Source of the DNA: Salegentibacter maritimus
GTDB taxonomy: Bacteria; Bacteroidota; Bacteroidia; Flavobacteriales; Flavobacteriaceae
NCBI RefSeq assembly: GCF_016236915.1
Contig: NZ_JAEHOK010000004.1
Span: 124,001-188,000, forward strand
Direction of reading: 5' to 3'
Length of the DNA: 64,000 nucleotides
In this document: positions 9,103-19,025 of the stretch, piece by piece
How positions within the stretch are numbered: the stretch's first letter is position 1
How the letters are laid out: each line of letters begins with the position of its first letter
Position numbers and translations under genes: made by a program
The notes under the pieces: generated by a model
Told to the model about the DNA's origin: nothing
Seen by the model: only the letters and a program-made list of their open reading frames with translations
The model's database searches: none

Positions 9103-12100
9103 TTAGAATTTTAAATTAACACCTAAAGTGTAAATTGCCGGTACTGGATAAGTTTGCCTGTCTATACCATCTGATACTTCTGGATTGAACCCATTATAGT
9201 TAAAAAACGAAAATGGTTTTTCTGCAGTGAAGTAAATTCTTGCATCTGGAAGTCCTTCTGCCTCCACATTATAAGCCACGCGAATATTTTGAATTCGAAA
9301 AAAATCTCCATCTTCTACCCAGAAATCACTTAATTTTTGATTCCAGGATTTACGTAAACCTGCCGAAGAAGGGTAAGTATTACTGGTTCCTTCGCCATGC
9401 CATCTATTAATTGCTAAATCTGCATCTATATTTGTGTCTTGAGTAAAGATAATTTCCCCTCTTTTTCTATTTAAGATTTTATTTCCGGTTTGACCGTAAA
9501 AGTCAACCGAGAAATCAAAAGCCTTATAGGTAATGCCAATATTACCTCCAAAAGTGTATTTTGGAAGAAAGGAACCAAGAATTATCCTATCGTTATCATC
9601 AATTACGCCATCACCATTTTGATCACGGTAGATTAAATCTCCAGGTACAAGATCGTTTTCTACCGCTACAGGATCTGCCTCGATTTGTTCCTGGTTTTGG
9701 TAAACTCCAATTCTCTCATAGCCATAAAAACCTAATAATGGCCCACCTTCTATGGTGCGCTGTCTAAATTCAGCTGAACCTGAGTCTATATAACCTCTTT
9801 CATCTTCAATTTCAAGGGCTTCATTATGGAGTGTGGTAAAATTGGCTCCAATTCTAAAGCTAAAATCTTCATTAATCTGTTGGTTCCAATTAGCTACAAG
9901 CTCCAATCCTTCATTTCTAATAATTCCTGAGTTTCTGTTTACACTCCTGTTAACAATTGGAATATATACCGGTAAAATGGCATCTTGTGTATCTCTAATA
10001 TAATAATCTGCATCTACCGAAAGTTTTCTGTCAAAAGCCTCAAGGTTTAAACCAAAGTTATATTCTTCAATAATTTCCCAGGTATTATTAGAAAAGACAC
10101 TGGTAGAAGTTATCCCTGTAAATGGCTGATCTCCGATTGGAGTAGTAACTACCTCAATAGTATTTGAACCTGCACTTGCCGCTACATTATCATTACCTAA
10201 TTTACCCCAGCTGGCTCTTAACTTAAAGAAGTCTATTGTTTCGTTGTCTATTAGGAATTCTTCTTCAGAAACCACCCAACCTAAACCAACAGATGGGAAA
10301 TAACCCCAGGGGTCTAAAGAAAATTTAGAAGACCCATCGGCTCTAAAAGTTCCATATAACAAGTATTTATCTTTAAAGCTATAAGACAGCCTTCCAAAAT
10401 AAGACAAGCCATAATACCTTTTCCCTATTTCTTCTACATTATTGGCAAATGAATCGGGATCGGCAAAATCAAGATACCAGCTGGTTTCAAGGCCAATACC
10501 CGTAATATCATAACCAGTGGCAGAAAAAACGTTGCTAGCTTCATCTCTAAATGAAGTACCGGCCATAATTTTTAGGTCGTGATCCCCAAAAGAATCATCA
10601 TAAGTTAGAACGTTATCCCAATACTGATTAGAGTAGTTACTGTTTGCTCTACGAATACTTGATCTACGCTCTACATTATTTCCAAGAGTATAAGGAAGAT
10701 TTACATTACGCTCTTCTAGAGAAGAGTAATCGTGGCTATATGTGGTCTTGATATCCAATTTATCTTCTATCAACTCATATTGTAAAAAAGCCGAAGTAAG
10801 TTGTTTTCTAATTTTCATTCTATTCTCATTATAAGCCATGTCCTGAAATGGGTTTTGCGTCCCTCTATATCCCAATAATTGCGCATTTGAATATCTAGTT
10901 GGCCCCGATCCTGTATTCATCTCATCTATAACAGGCATTGTTGGTACTGCAAAATAAGCTCTGAACCAGGCTCCATTTTCGGGGGCATATTTTGTGGCGT
11001 TGCTAAAAATAGAACTCACCCCTATTTTAAAACGATCGGTTAGATCAGCCTCAATTTTAGATCGAAGATTAAATCGCTCGTAATTGTTTTTCATGTCCAA
11101 AATACCTTCCTGCCCGGTATAGTTGGCTCCAACCGCATAAATAACATTTTCACCACCACCTGAAGCAGAAATACTATGGTTTTGAATTAAACCTTCTCTA
11201 AGAATTTCTTTATACCAGTCTGTATTCACCGCGGGAACATTTGGGTTTATCCTGCTCCGACCGTATCGCTGAATAGCATTTTCGATAAACTGAGCTTCAG
11301 GAGCAGATCCTGATTCTCTTGCCATAGTAGCGAATTGTTCAGTATTAGCTAACTTCACAATGTTTTGAGCGCGCTGGAACCCTGTATAACCATCGTATTC
11401 AAATTGTGGCTTTTGATTTTTTCTACCCGATTTTGTTTCGATAATAACTACACCATTGGCAGCTCTAACTCCATAAATAGCCGAGGAAGAAGCATCTTTA
11501 AGAACATTTACTGATTTAATATCTTTTGTATTCAAAAAATCAATATTATTATATAAAGTACCGTCCACAACATATAAGACATTGGTAGCATCCCCATAGG
11601 TTCCAAGCCCCCTAATTCTTACAGTTGGAGAGTCTCCAGGTGATCCTGAATTAACAATTTGCACCCCTGAAACTTTACCCTGCAAAGATTGCATAACATT
11701 AGCCGTAGGTGTTTTTTCAATTTCCTCTGCATCTATACTTGCAATAGAACCAGTAAGGTCTCTTTTTTCTTGTGTACCATACCCTACAACTACTACCTCA
11801 TCCAGTTGCCCGGCATCTTCTACCATAGAAACATTATATTGATTTTGGGAAGAAATGGTGATTTCCTGAGCTTTAAATCCCAAAAAAGTAACCCTAAATA
11901 CATCCCCCTCTTCAACATTTTCCAGAGTAAAATTTCCGTCAAAGTCGGTTACATCATAAATTTCTTTATCAATTACCTTTACTTCGGCTCCCGGTAAAGG
12001 TATTTCATTTTGGTCCGTTATAACACCTGAAACTGTTTTGCCCTCCTGAGCGAAGCCAAAACCAGATAAAAGGACCATACAAATGGTGAATAATTTTAAT

Positions 12101-12105
12101 TTCAT
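9103..12105 (-). CDS. susC: SusC/RagA family TonB-dependent outer membrane transporter
   Basis: A 1000-aa protein with a signal peptide ending GFGFAQ. A carboxypeptidase-D-regulatory-like beta-sandwich spans about residues 24-105. The SusC signature VVVVGYGTQEKRDLTGSI and the plug follow (about 105-225). A 22-strand-type barrel fills the rest, ending in the aromatic-rich YTLGVNLKF. It imports glycan fragments across the outer membrane, powered by TonB, together with the adjacent SusD. The frame is open three codons upstream but from a TTG; I start at the ATG. It is the first structural gene of the PUL, with promoter-like and repeat elements upstream. Confidence 0.93.
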   Translation of the reverse strand: MKLKLFTICMVLLSGFGFAQEGKTVSGVITDQNEIPLPGAEVKVIDKEIYDVTDFDGNFTLENVEEGDVFRVTFLGFKAQEITISSQNQYNVSMVEDAGQLDEVVVVGYGTQEKRDLTGSIASIDAEEIEKTPTANVMQSLQGKVSGVQIVNSGSPGDSPTVRIRGLGTYGDATNVLYVVDGTLYNNIDFLNTKDIKSVNVLKDASSSAIYGVRAANGVVIIETKSGRKNQKPQFEYDGYTGFQRAQNIVKLANTEQFATMARESGSAPEAQFIENAIQRYGRSRINPNVPAVNTDWYKEILREGLIQNHSISASGGGENVIYAVGANYTGQEGILDMKNNYERFNLRSKIEADLTDRFKIGVSSIFSNATKYAPENGAWFRAYFAVPTMPVIDEMNTGSGPTRYSNAQLLGYRGTQNPFQDMAYNENRMKIRKQLTSAFLQYELIEDKLDIKTTYSHDYSSLEERNVNLPYTLGNNVERRSSIRRANSNYSNQYWDNVLTYDDSFGDHDLKIMAGTSFRDEASNVFSATGYDITGIGLETSWYLDFADPDSFANNVEEIGKRYYGLSYFGRLSYSFKDKYLLYGTFRADGSSKFSLDPWGYFPSVGLGWVVSEEEFLIDNETIDFFKLRASWGKLGNDNVAASAGSNTIEVVTTPIGDQPFTGITSTSVFSNNTWEIIEEYNFGLNLEAFDRKLSVDADYYIRDTQDAILPVYIPIVNRSVNRNSGIIRNEGLELVANWNQQINEDFSFRIGANFTTLHNEALEIEDERGYIDSGSAEFRQRTIEGGPLLGFYGYERIGVYQNQEQIEADPVAVENDLVPGDLIYRDQNGDGVIDDNDRIILGSFLPKYTFGGNIGITYKAFDFSVDFYGQTGNKILNRKRGEIIFTQDTNIDADLAINRWHGEGTSNTYPSSAGLRKSWNQKLSDFWVEDGDFFRIQNIRVAYNVEAEGLPDARIYFTAEKPFSFFNYNGFNPEVSDGIDRQTYPVPAIYTLGVNLKF

Positions 12106-12162
12106 ACGGTTCAAATTTTACTGAATTTTAGAAGAAAGATACAACCAAGACCGGTTTTTACG

Positions 12163-12194
12163 CAAACGATATAGTACACTACTGCTACATCAAA
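12163..12194 (-). promoter_or_regulatory. Candidate susC promoter overlapping a TTGATGTAG motif
   Basis: On the minus strand, TTTG (12191-12194) lies 19 bases before TATCGTTTG (12163-12171). This is close to the Bacteroidota consensus TTTG-N19-TAnnTTTG, with one extra base in the -7 box. The -33 box is embedded in one copy of the TTGATGTAG repeat (12185-12193). That placement would suit a regulator acting directly on the promoter. It is an inference from consensus match only. Confidence 0.45.
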
Positions 12195-12272
12195 AATATT
12201 GAGATAACAAACAACTAATAATCAATAATATACACATGTTTAGAAGTAGTTTTTTAACAGCACTAAAAACCT

Positions 12273-12292
12273 TTGACGTAGTCTTGATGTAG
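12273..12292 (+). promoter_or_regulatory. Tandem TTGAYGTAG repeats, candidate PUL operator
   Basis: TTGACGTAG (12273-12281) and TTGATGTAG (12284-12292) lie in direct orientation with an 11-base period, one helical turn. A third copy in opposite orientation is at 12185-12193 by the susC promoter. These are the only conserved words I see in the 224-base gap between the regulator gene and susC. The adjacent LuxR-type regulator is the obvious candidate protein, but binding is inferred. Confidence 0.4.
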
Positions 12293-12329
12293 TATATTTT
12301 TGTTAAAATATGGGTTCTAAATAACGAAA

Positions 12330-15077
12330 CTAGTAATTTTTAATGAGGAAATTTGTCAAATTTTCGTTCTTATTCAGTCCCATTTTTTTTCGTAATCTAT
12401 AACGATGTACTTCCACACCACGAACAGAAATTCCCATTAGAGGAGCAATTTCTTTAGAGGTAAGATTCATTTTTAAATAAGAACAAAGTTTTAAATCCTT
12501 ACTCGTTAGTTTGGGGTAGGTTTTTAAAATATCCTTAAAAAAATCTTCGTGCAATTCATTAAAATTCGTTTCAAAGACTTTCCATTCATCCTTGTTTTTA
12601 ATAGCACGATTAATTTTATTTAAAATATGTTTCATTTTAAACTGGTTAGAAAAATTGGTCTTATCCTTACTCAATTCATTTTGAATCTCCATAAGCATCT
12701 CATTTTTCTTAGCCGCAACCATTGTAGTATTGGCAAGCTCTTTACGTTTCAGGTTAATCTCATTTACAAGGCGCTCTTTTTCTAATTTGTTAATACGCTC
12801 CTGATGCTCCTTTTCAAATTTTTCTTCAAGCAAGGATTGATGTTTCCTTAATTTAAGCCGGTTAAACCAATACATAGACGCCAGAATTACCAAAAAACAG
12901 AAAATATAGGCTATTTTCATGGCATTTGAGAGATACCAGGGTGGTTGAATACTAAAACTAAAGCTATTCCTTTTCGCAATATGAGCCTGAGGGCCCATAG
13001 CCAAAAGCTCTAATTCATAATCGCCATGACTTAAATTTTGGAGGTTTATAACTCCGTTAACCACCTTACCACTAAGCGTATCTTCACCTTTTAATTTATA
13101 ATTTAAACCCATGGCCCCAGAGGTCGGAAAAGAAGTTTGTACATTTAAATCTCTTGAGTTTTTATAAGCCATTACCGGCTTTTCCCCCAGTTCTAAACGC
13201 CCATTTGCATTGAAAAAACCTTTTACTTTGGGGGTGCTCACGGGTGTTTGCCCCAAACCTTTTATAAACTTCCTTAAATCTATTCGGGCAAAACCATCAT
13301 TTAAGACCACATAATATATTGAATCTCCATTCTTTATAATCTTCTCATAATTTTTCACCAATCTATTCCCTAAGCTTTCTGGAGCAATTATTATAGTGTT
13401 CTCAAAGTCTGTAAACTTTAAGCTATTATTTTCGGTATCGCTAAACCAATAAGAACCTGCATCTTTAAAAAGCATTTTATGTTTTCTAAACGCTTTTAAT
13501 TCTTCAAAAATATCCAGAGAGTCTTTAAATGGATTATACTTAAACCAACGATCTCCGTTAAATATGGCCAATTGATTATTAATCTTGGAAATGTTGGTAT
13601 TAATACTATTCCCACCATCGGGCATAGCTATTTTTTTTACAAAATTGGTTTGCGCAAAATCATTCTCAAAACCAGCCCTATAAAGACCTTCGTACGGATG
13701 CACGGCCCATAGGGTATTTTCATTCTCAAAAACAACATTCCTTACAGGAAAATCCAGGCTATCTAATTGATAAATACTGTCTTTTAAAGGGTTTAGTTTC
13801 CTAAGCCCCGTATAACTACTAATTAAGTAATTGCTCGCAGAATAGGAGATTTCATCTATCTTATAACTCCCGGTCGCAGTTTCAACCGGATACAAACTAT
13901 TTTCTTTAATAAAATATGTCCCGGAGTTATGATTTACAAATAAAGTATTATTAAGAATTTTTAGATTCCAGGTGTGCCCTTCAGAGCCGTCAATAATCTG
14001 AAGTTTGTTATTATTAAAACTATAAACTCCGGTATTACTTGCCAGGTACATTTTATTTTCGTGAAATTCAAGGTCGTACACCGCACCCAATTCTCCCGTA
14101 TCATCGGTATAGAAGTTAATCGGTGAATCTATTTCAATGCGATCTATTCCGTTATCGAGGCCTAACCAAATATTGCCGTATTTCTCTACAAAACTTAAAA
14201 CAGTATTATTTTGAAGTCCATTATTCCTATTTAAAATATTGTAACTTTCATTCTTTAAATCGTAATTTATAAGGCCATTTTTAACCGTACCCAATAGCAA
14301 TCTCTCATTATCTAAAGCAAGAATATGGTTTAGTTCAGAACGTTTTAACTCATCTTTTAAATTACTATCTCCAAAAGTCGAAAAAGCGTCACCGTTGTAC
14401 CTATATAAATTATCCTTTGTTCCAATAATTAGATTCTGCCCGCTCACAGCCATATCAACAACTATTTCCCCTTGTAAAAGTTCCTGGTTAGGTATATTCT
14501 TCAAATCATTATCGGCACTCAAGATGTGGAGCCCGCTTCTCCCTAATGCCACCACAAGCTGATTTTTATAAACAATCATTTTATTGCTAATCACATTTTG
14601 AACCGGTTCAACGGTATCCTGGCTATATCTATAAATTGCGCCAAAAGACCTAAAATAAATGTCGCCTTTAAATTCAAGAATTTCCCAAAACTCTTCGCTT
14701 TGCATTTTATAATCGCCAAGGTTTGGTATTAAAGAGGTATAGTACATTTTACCGGTACTATCTCTTTTCCAATATCCAAATTCTTTATAAGACCCGGTAA
14801 AGATTCGGTCTTCATGCACGAAAACAGATCTAATAATACTACCATTGGGCAAAGGAAAAAGTTCCCATGATTGTCCATCATAGCTAAGCAACCCCTGATT
14901 ATTGGCAGCATAAATTACGCCTTCTTCATCTACATCAATATCCCAGTTTTGACTAGCTGCATTATAATTAGTAGCCAAATAATTATGTATAGGCGGAGTA
15001 AGTTGTTGTCCTATAAGGCTGGAGTACTGCAAAACAAAGAAGAAAGCAGTAATTATATTCAGGATAGAGCGCTTCAT
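12330..15077 (-). CDS. Membrane-spanning one-component PUL regulator (propeller, Y_Y_Y, LuxR HTH)
   Basis: A 915-aa protein: signal peptide, then a periplasmic two-component-regulator-type beta-propeller (about residues 25-640) with repeated units such as ENTLWAVHPYEGLYRAG. A Y_Y_Y Ig-like domain (about 645-715) leads to one transmembrane helix (about 720-741), a coiled coil (about 742-800) and a C-terminal LuxR/GerE helix-turn-helix (about 855-912, LTSKEIAPLMGISVRGVEVH). It has no kinase or receiver domain. Unlike hybrid two-component regulators it probably senses a glycan fragment outside and binds DNA directly from the membrane. It is next to and codirectional with susC, separated by a 224-base regulatory gap, and is likely to control this PUL. 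Confidence 0.8.
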   Translation of the reverse strand: MKRSILNIITAFFFVLQYSSLIGQQLTPPIHNYLATNYNAASQNWDIDVDEEGVIYAANNQGLLSYDGQSWELFPLPNGSIIRSVFVHEDRIFTGSYKEFGYWKRDSTGKMYYTSLIPNLGDYKMQSEEFWEILEFKGDIYFRSFGAIYRYSQDTVEPVQNVISNKMIVYKNQLVVALGRSGLHILSADNDLKNIPNQELLQGEIVVDMAVSGQNLIIGTKDNLYRYNGDAFSTFGDSNLKDELKRSELNHILALDNERLLLGTVKNGLINYDLKNESYNILNRNNGLQNNTVLSFVEKYGNIWLGLDNGIDRIEIDSPINFYTDDTGELGAVYDLEFHENKMYLASNTGVYSFNNNKLQIIDGSEGHTWNLKILNNTLFVNHNSGTYFIKENSLYPVETATGSYKIDEISYSASNYLISSYTGLRKLNPLKDSIYQLDSLDFPVRNVVFENENTLWAVHPYEGLYRAGFENDFAQTNFVKKIAMPDGGNSINTNISKINNQLAIFNGDRWFKYNPFKDSLDIFEELKAFRKHKMLFKDAGSYWFSDTENNSLKFTDFENTIIIAPESLGNRLVKNYEKIIKNGDSIYYVVLNDGFARIDLRKFIKGLGQTPVSTPKVKGFFNANGRLELGEKPVMAYKNSRDLNVQTSFPTSGAMGLNYKLKGEDTLSGKVVNGVINLQNLSHGDYELELLAMGPQAHIAKRNSFSFSIQPPWYLSNAMKIAYIFCFLVILASMYWFNRLKLRKHQSLLEEKFEKEHQERINKLEKERLVNEINLKRKELANTTMVAAKKNEMLMEIQNELSKDKTNFSNQFKMKHILNKINRAIKNKDEWKVFETNFNELHEDFFKDILKTYPKLTSKDLKLCSYLKMNLTSKEIAPLMGISVRGVEVHRYRLRKKMGLNKNENLTNFLIKNY

Positions 15078-15173
15078 AAATTCTATTTGTGCAGTTTTTG
15101 TATAGTTATAATTTAAGGCAAAAATACATACTTTTTGTACTTTGGAACTTTCTCAATTTAAAAACATGTTGAT

Positions 15174-16862
15174 ATGAAATTAAAAAAGGTGTTTCCCTTA
15201 ATTTTGGGTTTTATATGTGTAGGTATTTCTATTATTTCCTGTAAGAATAATTCAGAAGAAAAGAAATTAGATAAAGACGAAACAAACAAGCGTCCAAACA
15301 TTGTGTTTATCATGACCGATGATCATGCTGCTCAAGCTATTAGTGCCTATGGCCATCCCATAAGCAAATTAGCGCCTACGCCAAACATAGATCGTATTGC
15401 CAAAAACGGGGTAACCTTTAAAAATAATTTTTGTACAAACTCTATTTGTGGCCCCAGTCGTGCCGTAATACTTACCGGTAAACACAGTCACTTAAATGGA
15501 TTTAGAATGAATGGTGAAACCTTTGATGGTTCTCAACCCACACTTCCAAAGTACCTTAAGAAGGCAGGCTACCAAACAGCATTGTTCGGAAAATGGCACT
15601 TACACGGTTCACCGCAGGGTTTTGACGATTGGAACATTCTTGTAGACCAGGGAAATTATTACAATCCCGATTTCATAAAAAATAAAGATACCACCAGGAT
15701 TGAAGGATACGCCACAGATATTATCACCGAAATGGGCTTAGATTGGCTAAAGAACAACCGGGATAAAGAAAAGCCTTTTATGCTTATGGTACAGCATAAA
15801 GCACCTCACAGAAATTGGATGCCAGCCTTGAGGCATATCAATAAATACGACTCTATTGAATTTCCACTACCAAAAAGCTATTTTTCAGATCACCAGGGAC
15901 AGCCGGCTGCACAAGAACAATTGCAAACAATCTATAAAGATATGTATGAAGGTCATGATCTTAAAATGACTCTAGCAAAAGGCAGCGATTCGCTAAGACA
16001 TAACCCCTGGAAAACCGATTTTGAAAGAATGACCAAAGAACAAAGGGAAGTCTGGGACAAGTCCTACCAACCTAAAAATGATGCTTTTCACGATGCTAAT
16101 TTATCGGGAAAAGAACTTGCTAAATGGAAAGGCCAGCGCTATTTAAGAGATTATCTAGCCACCGTAGCCTCGGTAGATGAAGGGGTAGGGAAAATTTTAG
16201 ACTACCTGGAAACAGCTGGTTTGGCTGAAAACACCTTAATTGTTTACACTACAGATCAGGGATTCTATCTAGGGGAAAAAGGCTTTTTTGATAAACGTTT
16301 TATGTATGAAGAATCTCTTGCCATGCCTATGTTAATGCAACTACCCGGTGAGATAGAAGCAGGAAGCGAAATTGATGCTTTAACACAAAATCTAGACTTC
16401 GCTCCTACTTTCCTTGACTTCGCCAATGCAGAAATTCCAAAAGAAATGCAGGGCAGGTCTTTTCGTCCTTTACTGAACAATGCCGTTTCAAATAAAGATT
16501 TTAGGGATGCAATTTATTACCATTACTACGATTTTCCTGCCTTTCACATGGTTAAGAGACATTATGGAATTAGAACCCATCGGTTTAAACTTATACATTT
16601 TTATGATGATATAGATGTATGGGAAATGTACGATTTACAAGAAGACCCTAATGAGGTAAACAATATCTATAAGCATCCGGATTATGCTAAGGTTAGAAAA
16701 GATTTACACTCCAGGCTGGATTCTCTTCAGCAGAATTATGGGGTAACCGAGGAAGAATTCGCTACAACGCCCAAAGAGAAGGTAAATCAGGCGTATAGAA
16801 ATTTTGCGCGAATGGCAGGAGAAAAGCCAGAAAATTATTCCGGATATAAAAAAGAGCAATAA
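15174..16862 (+). CDS. Sulfatase (S1 type) lipoprotein
   Basis: A 562-aa alkaline-phosphatase-superfamily sulfatase. The lipobox IISC (Cys23) anchors it. The metal-site start FIMTDDHAAQ and the formylglycine motif C-x-P-S-R (Cys92 in CGPSRAVILTG) are intact, so it should be matured by an anaerobic or FGE-type sulfatase-maturing enzyme encoded elsewhere. Later motifs GKWHLHG and TTDQGFYLGEKGFFDKR are normal. It is divergent from the PUL regulator with a 96-base gap and may belong functionally to the PUL, acting on a sulfated glycan, or may be independent. The substrate cannot be read from the sequence. Confidence 0.88.
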   Translation: MKLKKVFPLILGFICVGISIISCKNNSEEKKLDKDETNKRPNIVFIMTDDHAAQAISAYGHPISKLAPTPNIDRIAKNGVTFKNNFCTNSICGPSRAVILTGKHSHLNGFRMNGETFDGSQPTLPKYLKKAGYQTALFGKWHLHGSPQGFDDWNILVDQGNYYNPDFIKNKDTTRIEGYATDIITEMGLDWLKNNRDKEKPFMLMVQHKAPHRNWMPALRHINKYDSIEFPLPKSYFSDHQGQPAAQEQLQTIYKDMYEGHDLKMTLAKGSDSLRHNPWKTDFERMTKEQREVWDKSYQPKNDAFHDANLSGKELAKWKGQRYLRDYLATVASVDEGVGKILDYLETAGLAENTLIVYTTDQGFYLGEKGFFDKRFMYEESLAMPMLMQLPGEIEAGSEIDALTQNLDFAPTFLDFANAEIPKEMQGRSFRPLLNNAVSNKDFRDAIYYHYYDFPAFHMVKRHYGIRTHRFKLIHFYDDIDVWEMYDLQEDPNEVNNIYKHPDYAKVRKDLHSRLDSLQQNYGVTEEEFATTPKEKVNQAYRNFARMAGEKPENYSGYKKEQ

Positions 16863-16935
16863 AAAATAACAGTGAATAAGTAATTATTCCTACTTATTGG
16901 ATTTTTTCCTACATTTGAATCAAATTTCAATAATT

Positions 16936-18195
16936 ATGAGGTTTGATAGAATTGAGGAAAAATTAGAAATTCTGGCCGATGCTGCCAAATATGATGTCTC
17001 CTGCTCCAGTAGTGGCAGCAAACGCAGCAATAAAAATAAGGGGCTTGGAAACTCAGATGGAATGGGCATTTGCCATTCCTATACGCCAGATGGGCGCTGC
17101 GTTTCCTTGCTTAAAATTTTGCTTACCAATCATTGTATTTTTGATTGCGCCTATTGCGTTACCCGCCGTAGCAACGATATAAAAAGAGCTGCTTTTAAAG
17201 TTCAGGAAGTAGTAGACTTAACTATTAATTTCTACCGAAGAAATTATATTGAAGGCCTGTTTTTAAGTTCGGGGATTTTTAAAAATGCCGACTTTACAAT
17301 GGAGCGTCTTATACAAGTGGCTAAAAAACTGCGCCTGGAAGAAAACTTTAATGGTTATATACACTTAAAATCTATTCCCGGTGCAAGTGACGAACTAATG
17401 AGGGAGGCCGGCCTATATGCCGATAGGCTAAGTGTTAATATTGAAATACCAACGGTTTCCGGACTAAAAAAACTGGCCCCGGAAAAAGATCATTCAGATT
17501 TCATTAAACCCATGAAGAAGGTGAAAAATGAAATAATTCAATACAATTCAGAAAAGAAACTCATTAAAAGCACTCCCAAATATGCCCCCGCCGGCCAAAG
17601 TACCCAAATGATAGTTGGTGCATCAGGCGAAAGTGATCGCGAAATAATGCTTTCGGCAAATTATTATTATAAAAACTATAATATGAAAAGGGTATATTAT
17701 TCGGGTTATGTACCCATAAGTAACGATCCCAGACTGCCTTCCCTGGGTTCCCAGGTTCCTATGCTAAGGGAAAACCGTCTTTATCAAACCGATTGGTTAA
17801 TGCGCTTTTATGGTTTTGATGTAAATGAGTTATTGAACCAACAATTTCCTAATTTAGATGTAGAAGTAGACCCAAAACTAAGTTGGGCACTAAGAAATCA
17901 ACATCAATTTCCGGTAGATGTGAATAGCGCCGAAAAAGAAATGCTACTAAGAATACCGGGGGTTGGATTAAAATCTGTACATAAAATACTTCAAGCCAGA
18001 AAATTTAGAAAGCTCAATTATGATCATTTAAAAGCCATAGGGGTAGCCTTAAACCGGGCACGATATTTTATAATTTGTGATGGTCGTGGATGGGAGAAAC
18101 AAGATCTGAGCGCGAGCAGAATAAAATCTTTAATCTTACGAAATTCGGCCGGAAAGTTTAGAAAGGAGTACAGCAGCCAATTAAGTTTATTTTAA
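16936..18195 (+). CDS. Putative DNA modification/repair radical SAM protein
   Basis: A 419-aa radical SAM protein. The cluster motif C-x3-C-x2-C is Cys67, Cys71 and Cys74 in CIFDCAYC. A helix-hairpin-helix near the C-terminus (about 345-370, LLRIPGVGLKSVHKIL) suggests DNA binding. This architecture matches the family called putative DNA modification/repair radical SAM protein, whose reaction is not established. It is followed one base later by a DUF4130-type gene, its standard genetic partner. The frame is open upstream from a TTG at 16897; I use the ATG giving MRFDRIEEKLEILADAAKYD, the usual start. A TACATTTG box at 16910-16917 could be its -7 promoter element. Confidence 0.82.
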   Translation: MRFDRIEEKLEILADAAKYDVSCSSSGSKRSNKNKGLGNSDGMGICHSYTPDGRCVSLLKILLTNHCIFDCAYCVTRRSNDIKRAAFKVQEVVDLTINFYRRNYIEGLFLSSGIFKNADFTMERLIQVAKKLRLEENFNGYIHLKSIPGASDELMREAGLYADRLSVNIEIPTVSGLKKLAPEKDHSDFIKPMKKVKNEIIQYNSEKKLIKSTPKYAPAGQSTQMIVGASGESDREIMLSANYYYKNYNMKRVYYSGYVPISNDPRLPSLGSQVPMLRENRLYQTDWLMRFYGFDVNELLNQQFPNLDVEVDPKLSWALRNQHQFPVDVNSAEKEMLLRIPGVGLKSVHKILQARKFRKLNYDHLKAIGVALNRARYFIICDGRGWEKQDLSASRIKSLILRNSAGKFRKEYSSQLSLF

Positions 18196-18196
18196 A

Positions 18197-18979
18197 ATGA
18201 ATTCACCCAAATGCCTATTGTACGATGGAACCTTTAAAGGTTTACTTACCTGCATTTTCGTAGCTTTTGATGAGAAATTGGAAGTGAATAATATTCTAGC
18301 TCCCGGCATTCACAAAACAGATATTTTTGCTGAAAATATTGAAGTAATTACAGACGAAACCAAAGCAAAACGCGTATGGCACGGATTCCAAAAGTTTGCC
18401 AACCATCGCAGTCAAAACGCAGTATATTACGCCTACTTGAGTGAGTTACCTAAAATTGAACTTGACATATTAAGGTATTTTCAACATACCTTTAAATCTA
18501 AGGCTAACATTCACGGCGATTTTACAAATAAACACGTCCTAAAAATTGCACAAACCGCTAAAAAGGTAGGAAGAGAGAAACATAGAATGGAAGCTTTTGT
18601 TCGTTTTCAGCTAACAAAGGATAAAATTTATTTTGCCAATATTGAACCAGATTTTAACGTACTACCTTTAATTGAAAAGCATTTTACTTCCCGTTATAGC
18701 GATCAGCAATGGATTATTTACGATCTAAAACGAAAGTTTGGCCTCTATTACGATCTCCAAAAAGCGCAAATAATTCAAATTAATTTCTCAAAAAATCTGT
18801 CTTTATCAGAAGAAAAAACACGAATATTTGATACATCAGAGATAGAATTTCAGAAATTATGGAAGAAATATTTTGAAGCAACTACCATTGAATCCCGCAT
18901 AAACACAAGGCTTCACATACAACACGTACCAAAAAGATATTGGAGATATTTGAGTGAAAAGAATCCCTTGCATAAATAA
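18197..18979 (+). CDS. DUF4130 / putative DNA metabolism protein, partner of the radical SAM protein
   Basis: A 260-aa protein of the TIGR03915/DUF4130 type. It is recognised by the opening LLYDGTFKGLLTCIFVAFDEK, by GREKHRMEAFVRFQLTKD in the middle and by the C-terminal RYWRYLSEKNPL. The family always travels with the preceding radical SAM protein and is thought to be related to nucleic-acid-processing folds; its activity is unproven. The start codon follows the upstream stop by one base, so expression is coupled. Length is normal. Confidence 0.78.
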   Translation: MNSPKCLLYDGTFKGLLTCIFVAFDEKLEVNNILAPGIHKTDIFAENIEVITDETKAKRVWHGFQKFANHRSQNAVYYAYLSELPKIELDILRYFQHTFKSKANIHGDFTNKHVLKIAQTAKKVGREKHRMEAFVRFQLTKDKIYFANIEPDFNVLPLIEKHFTSRYSDQQWIIYDLKRKFGLYYDLQKAQIIQINFSKNLSLSEEKTRIFDTSEIEFQKLWKKYFEATTIESRINTRLHIQHVPKRYWRYLSEKNPLHK

Positions 18980-19025
18980 AAAATAGTTTACATTTGTTTC
19001 TTCAACTAATTAAACAAATTCTAAC

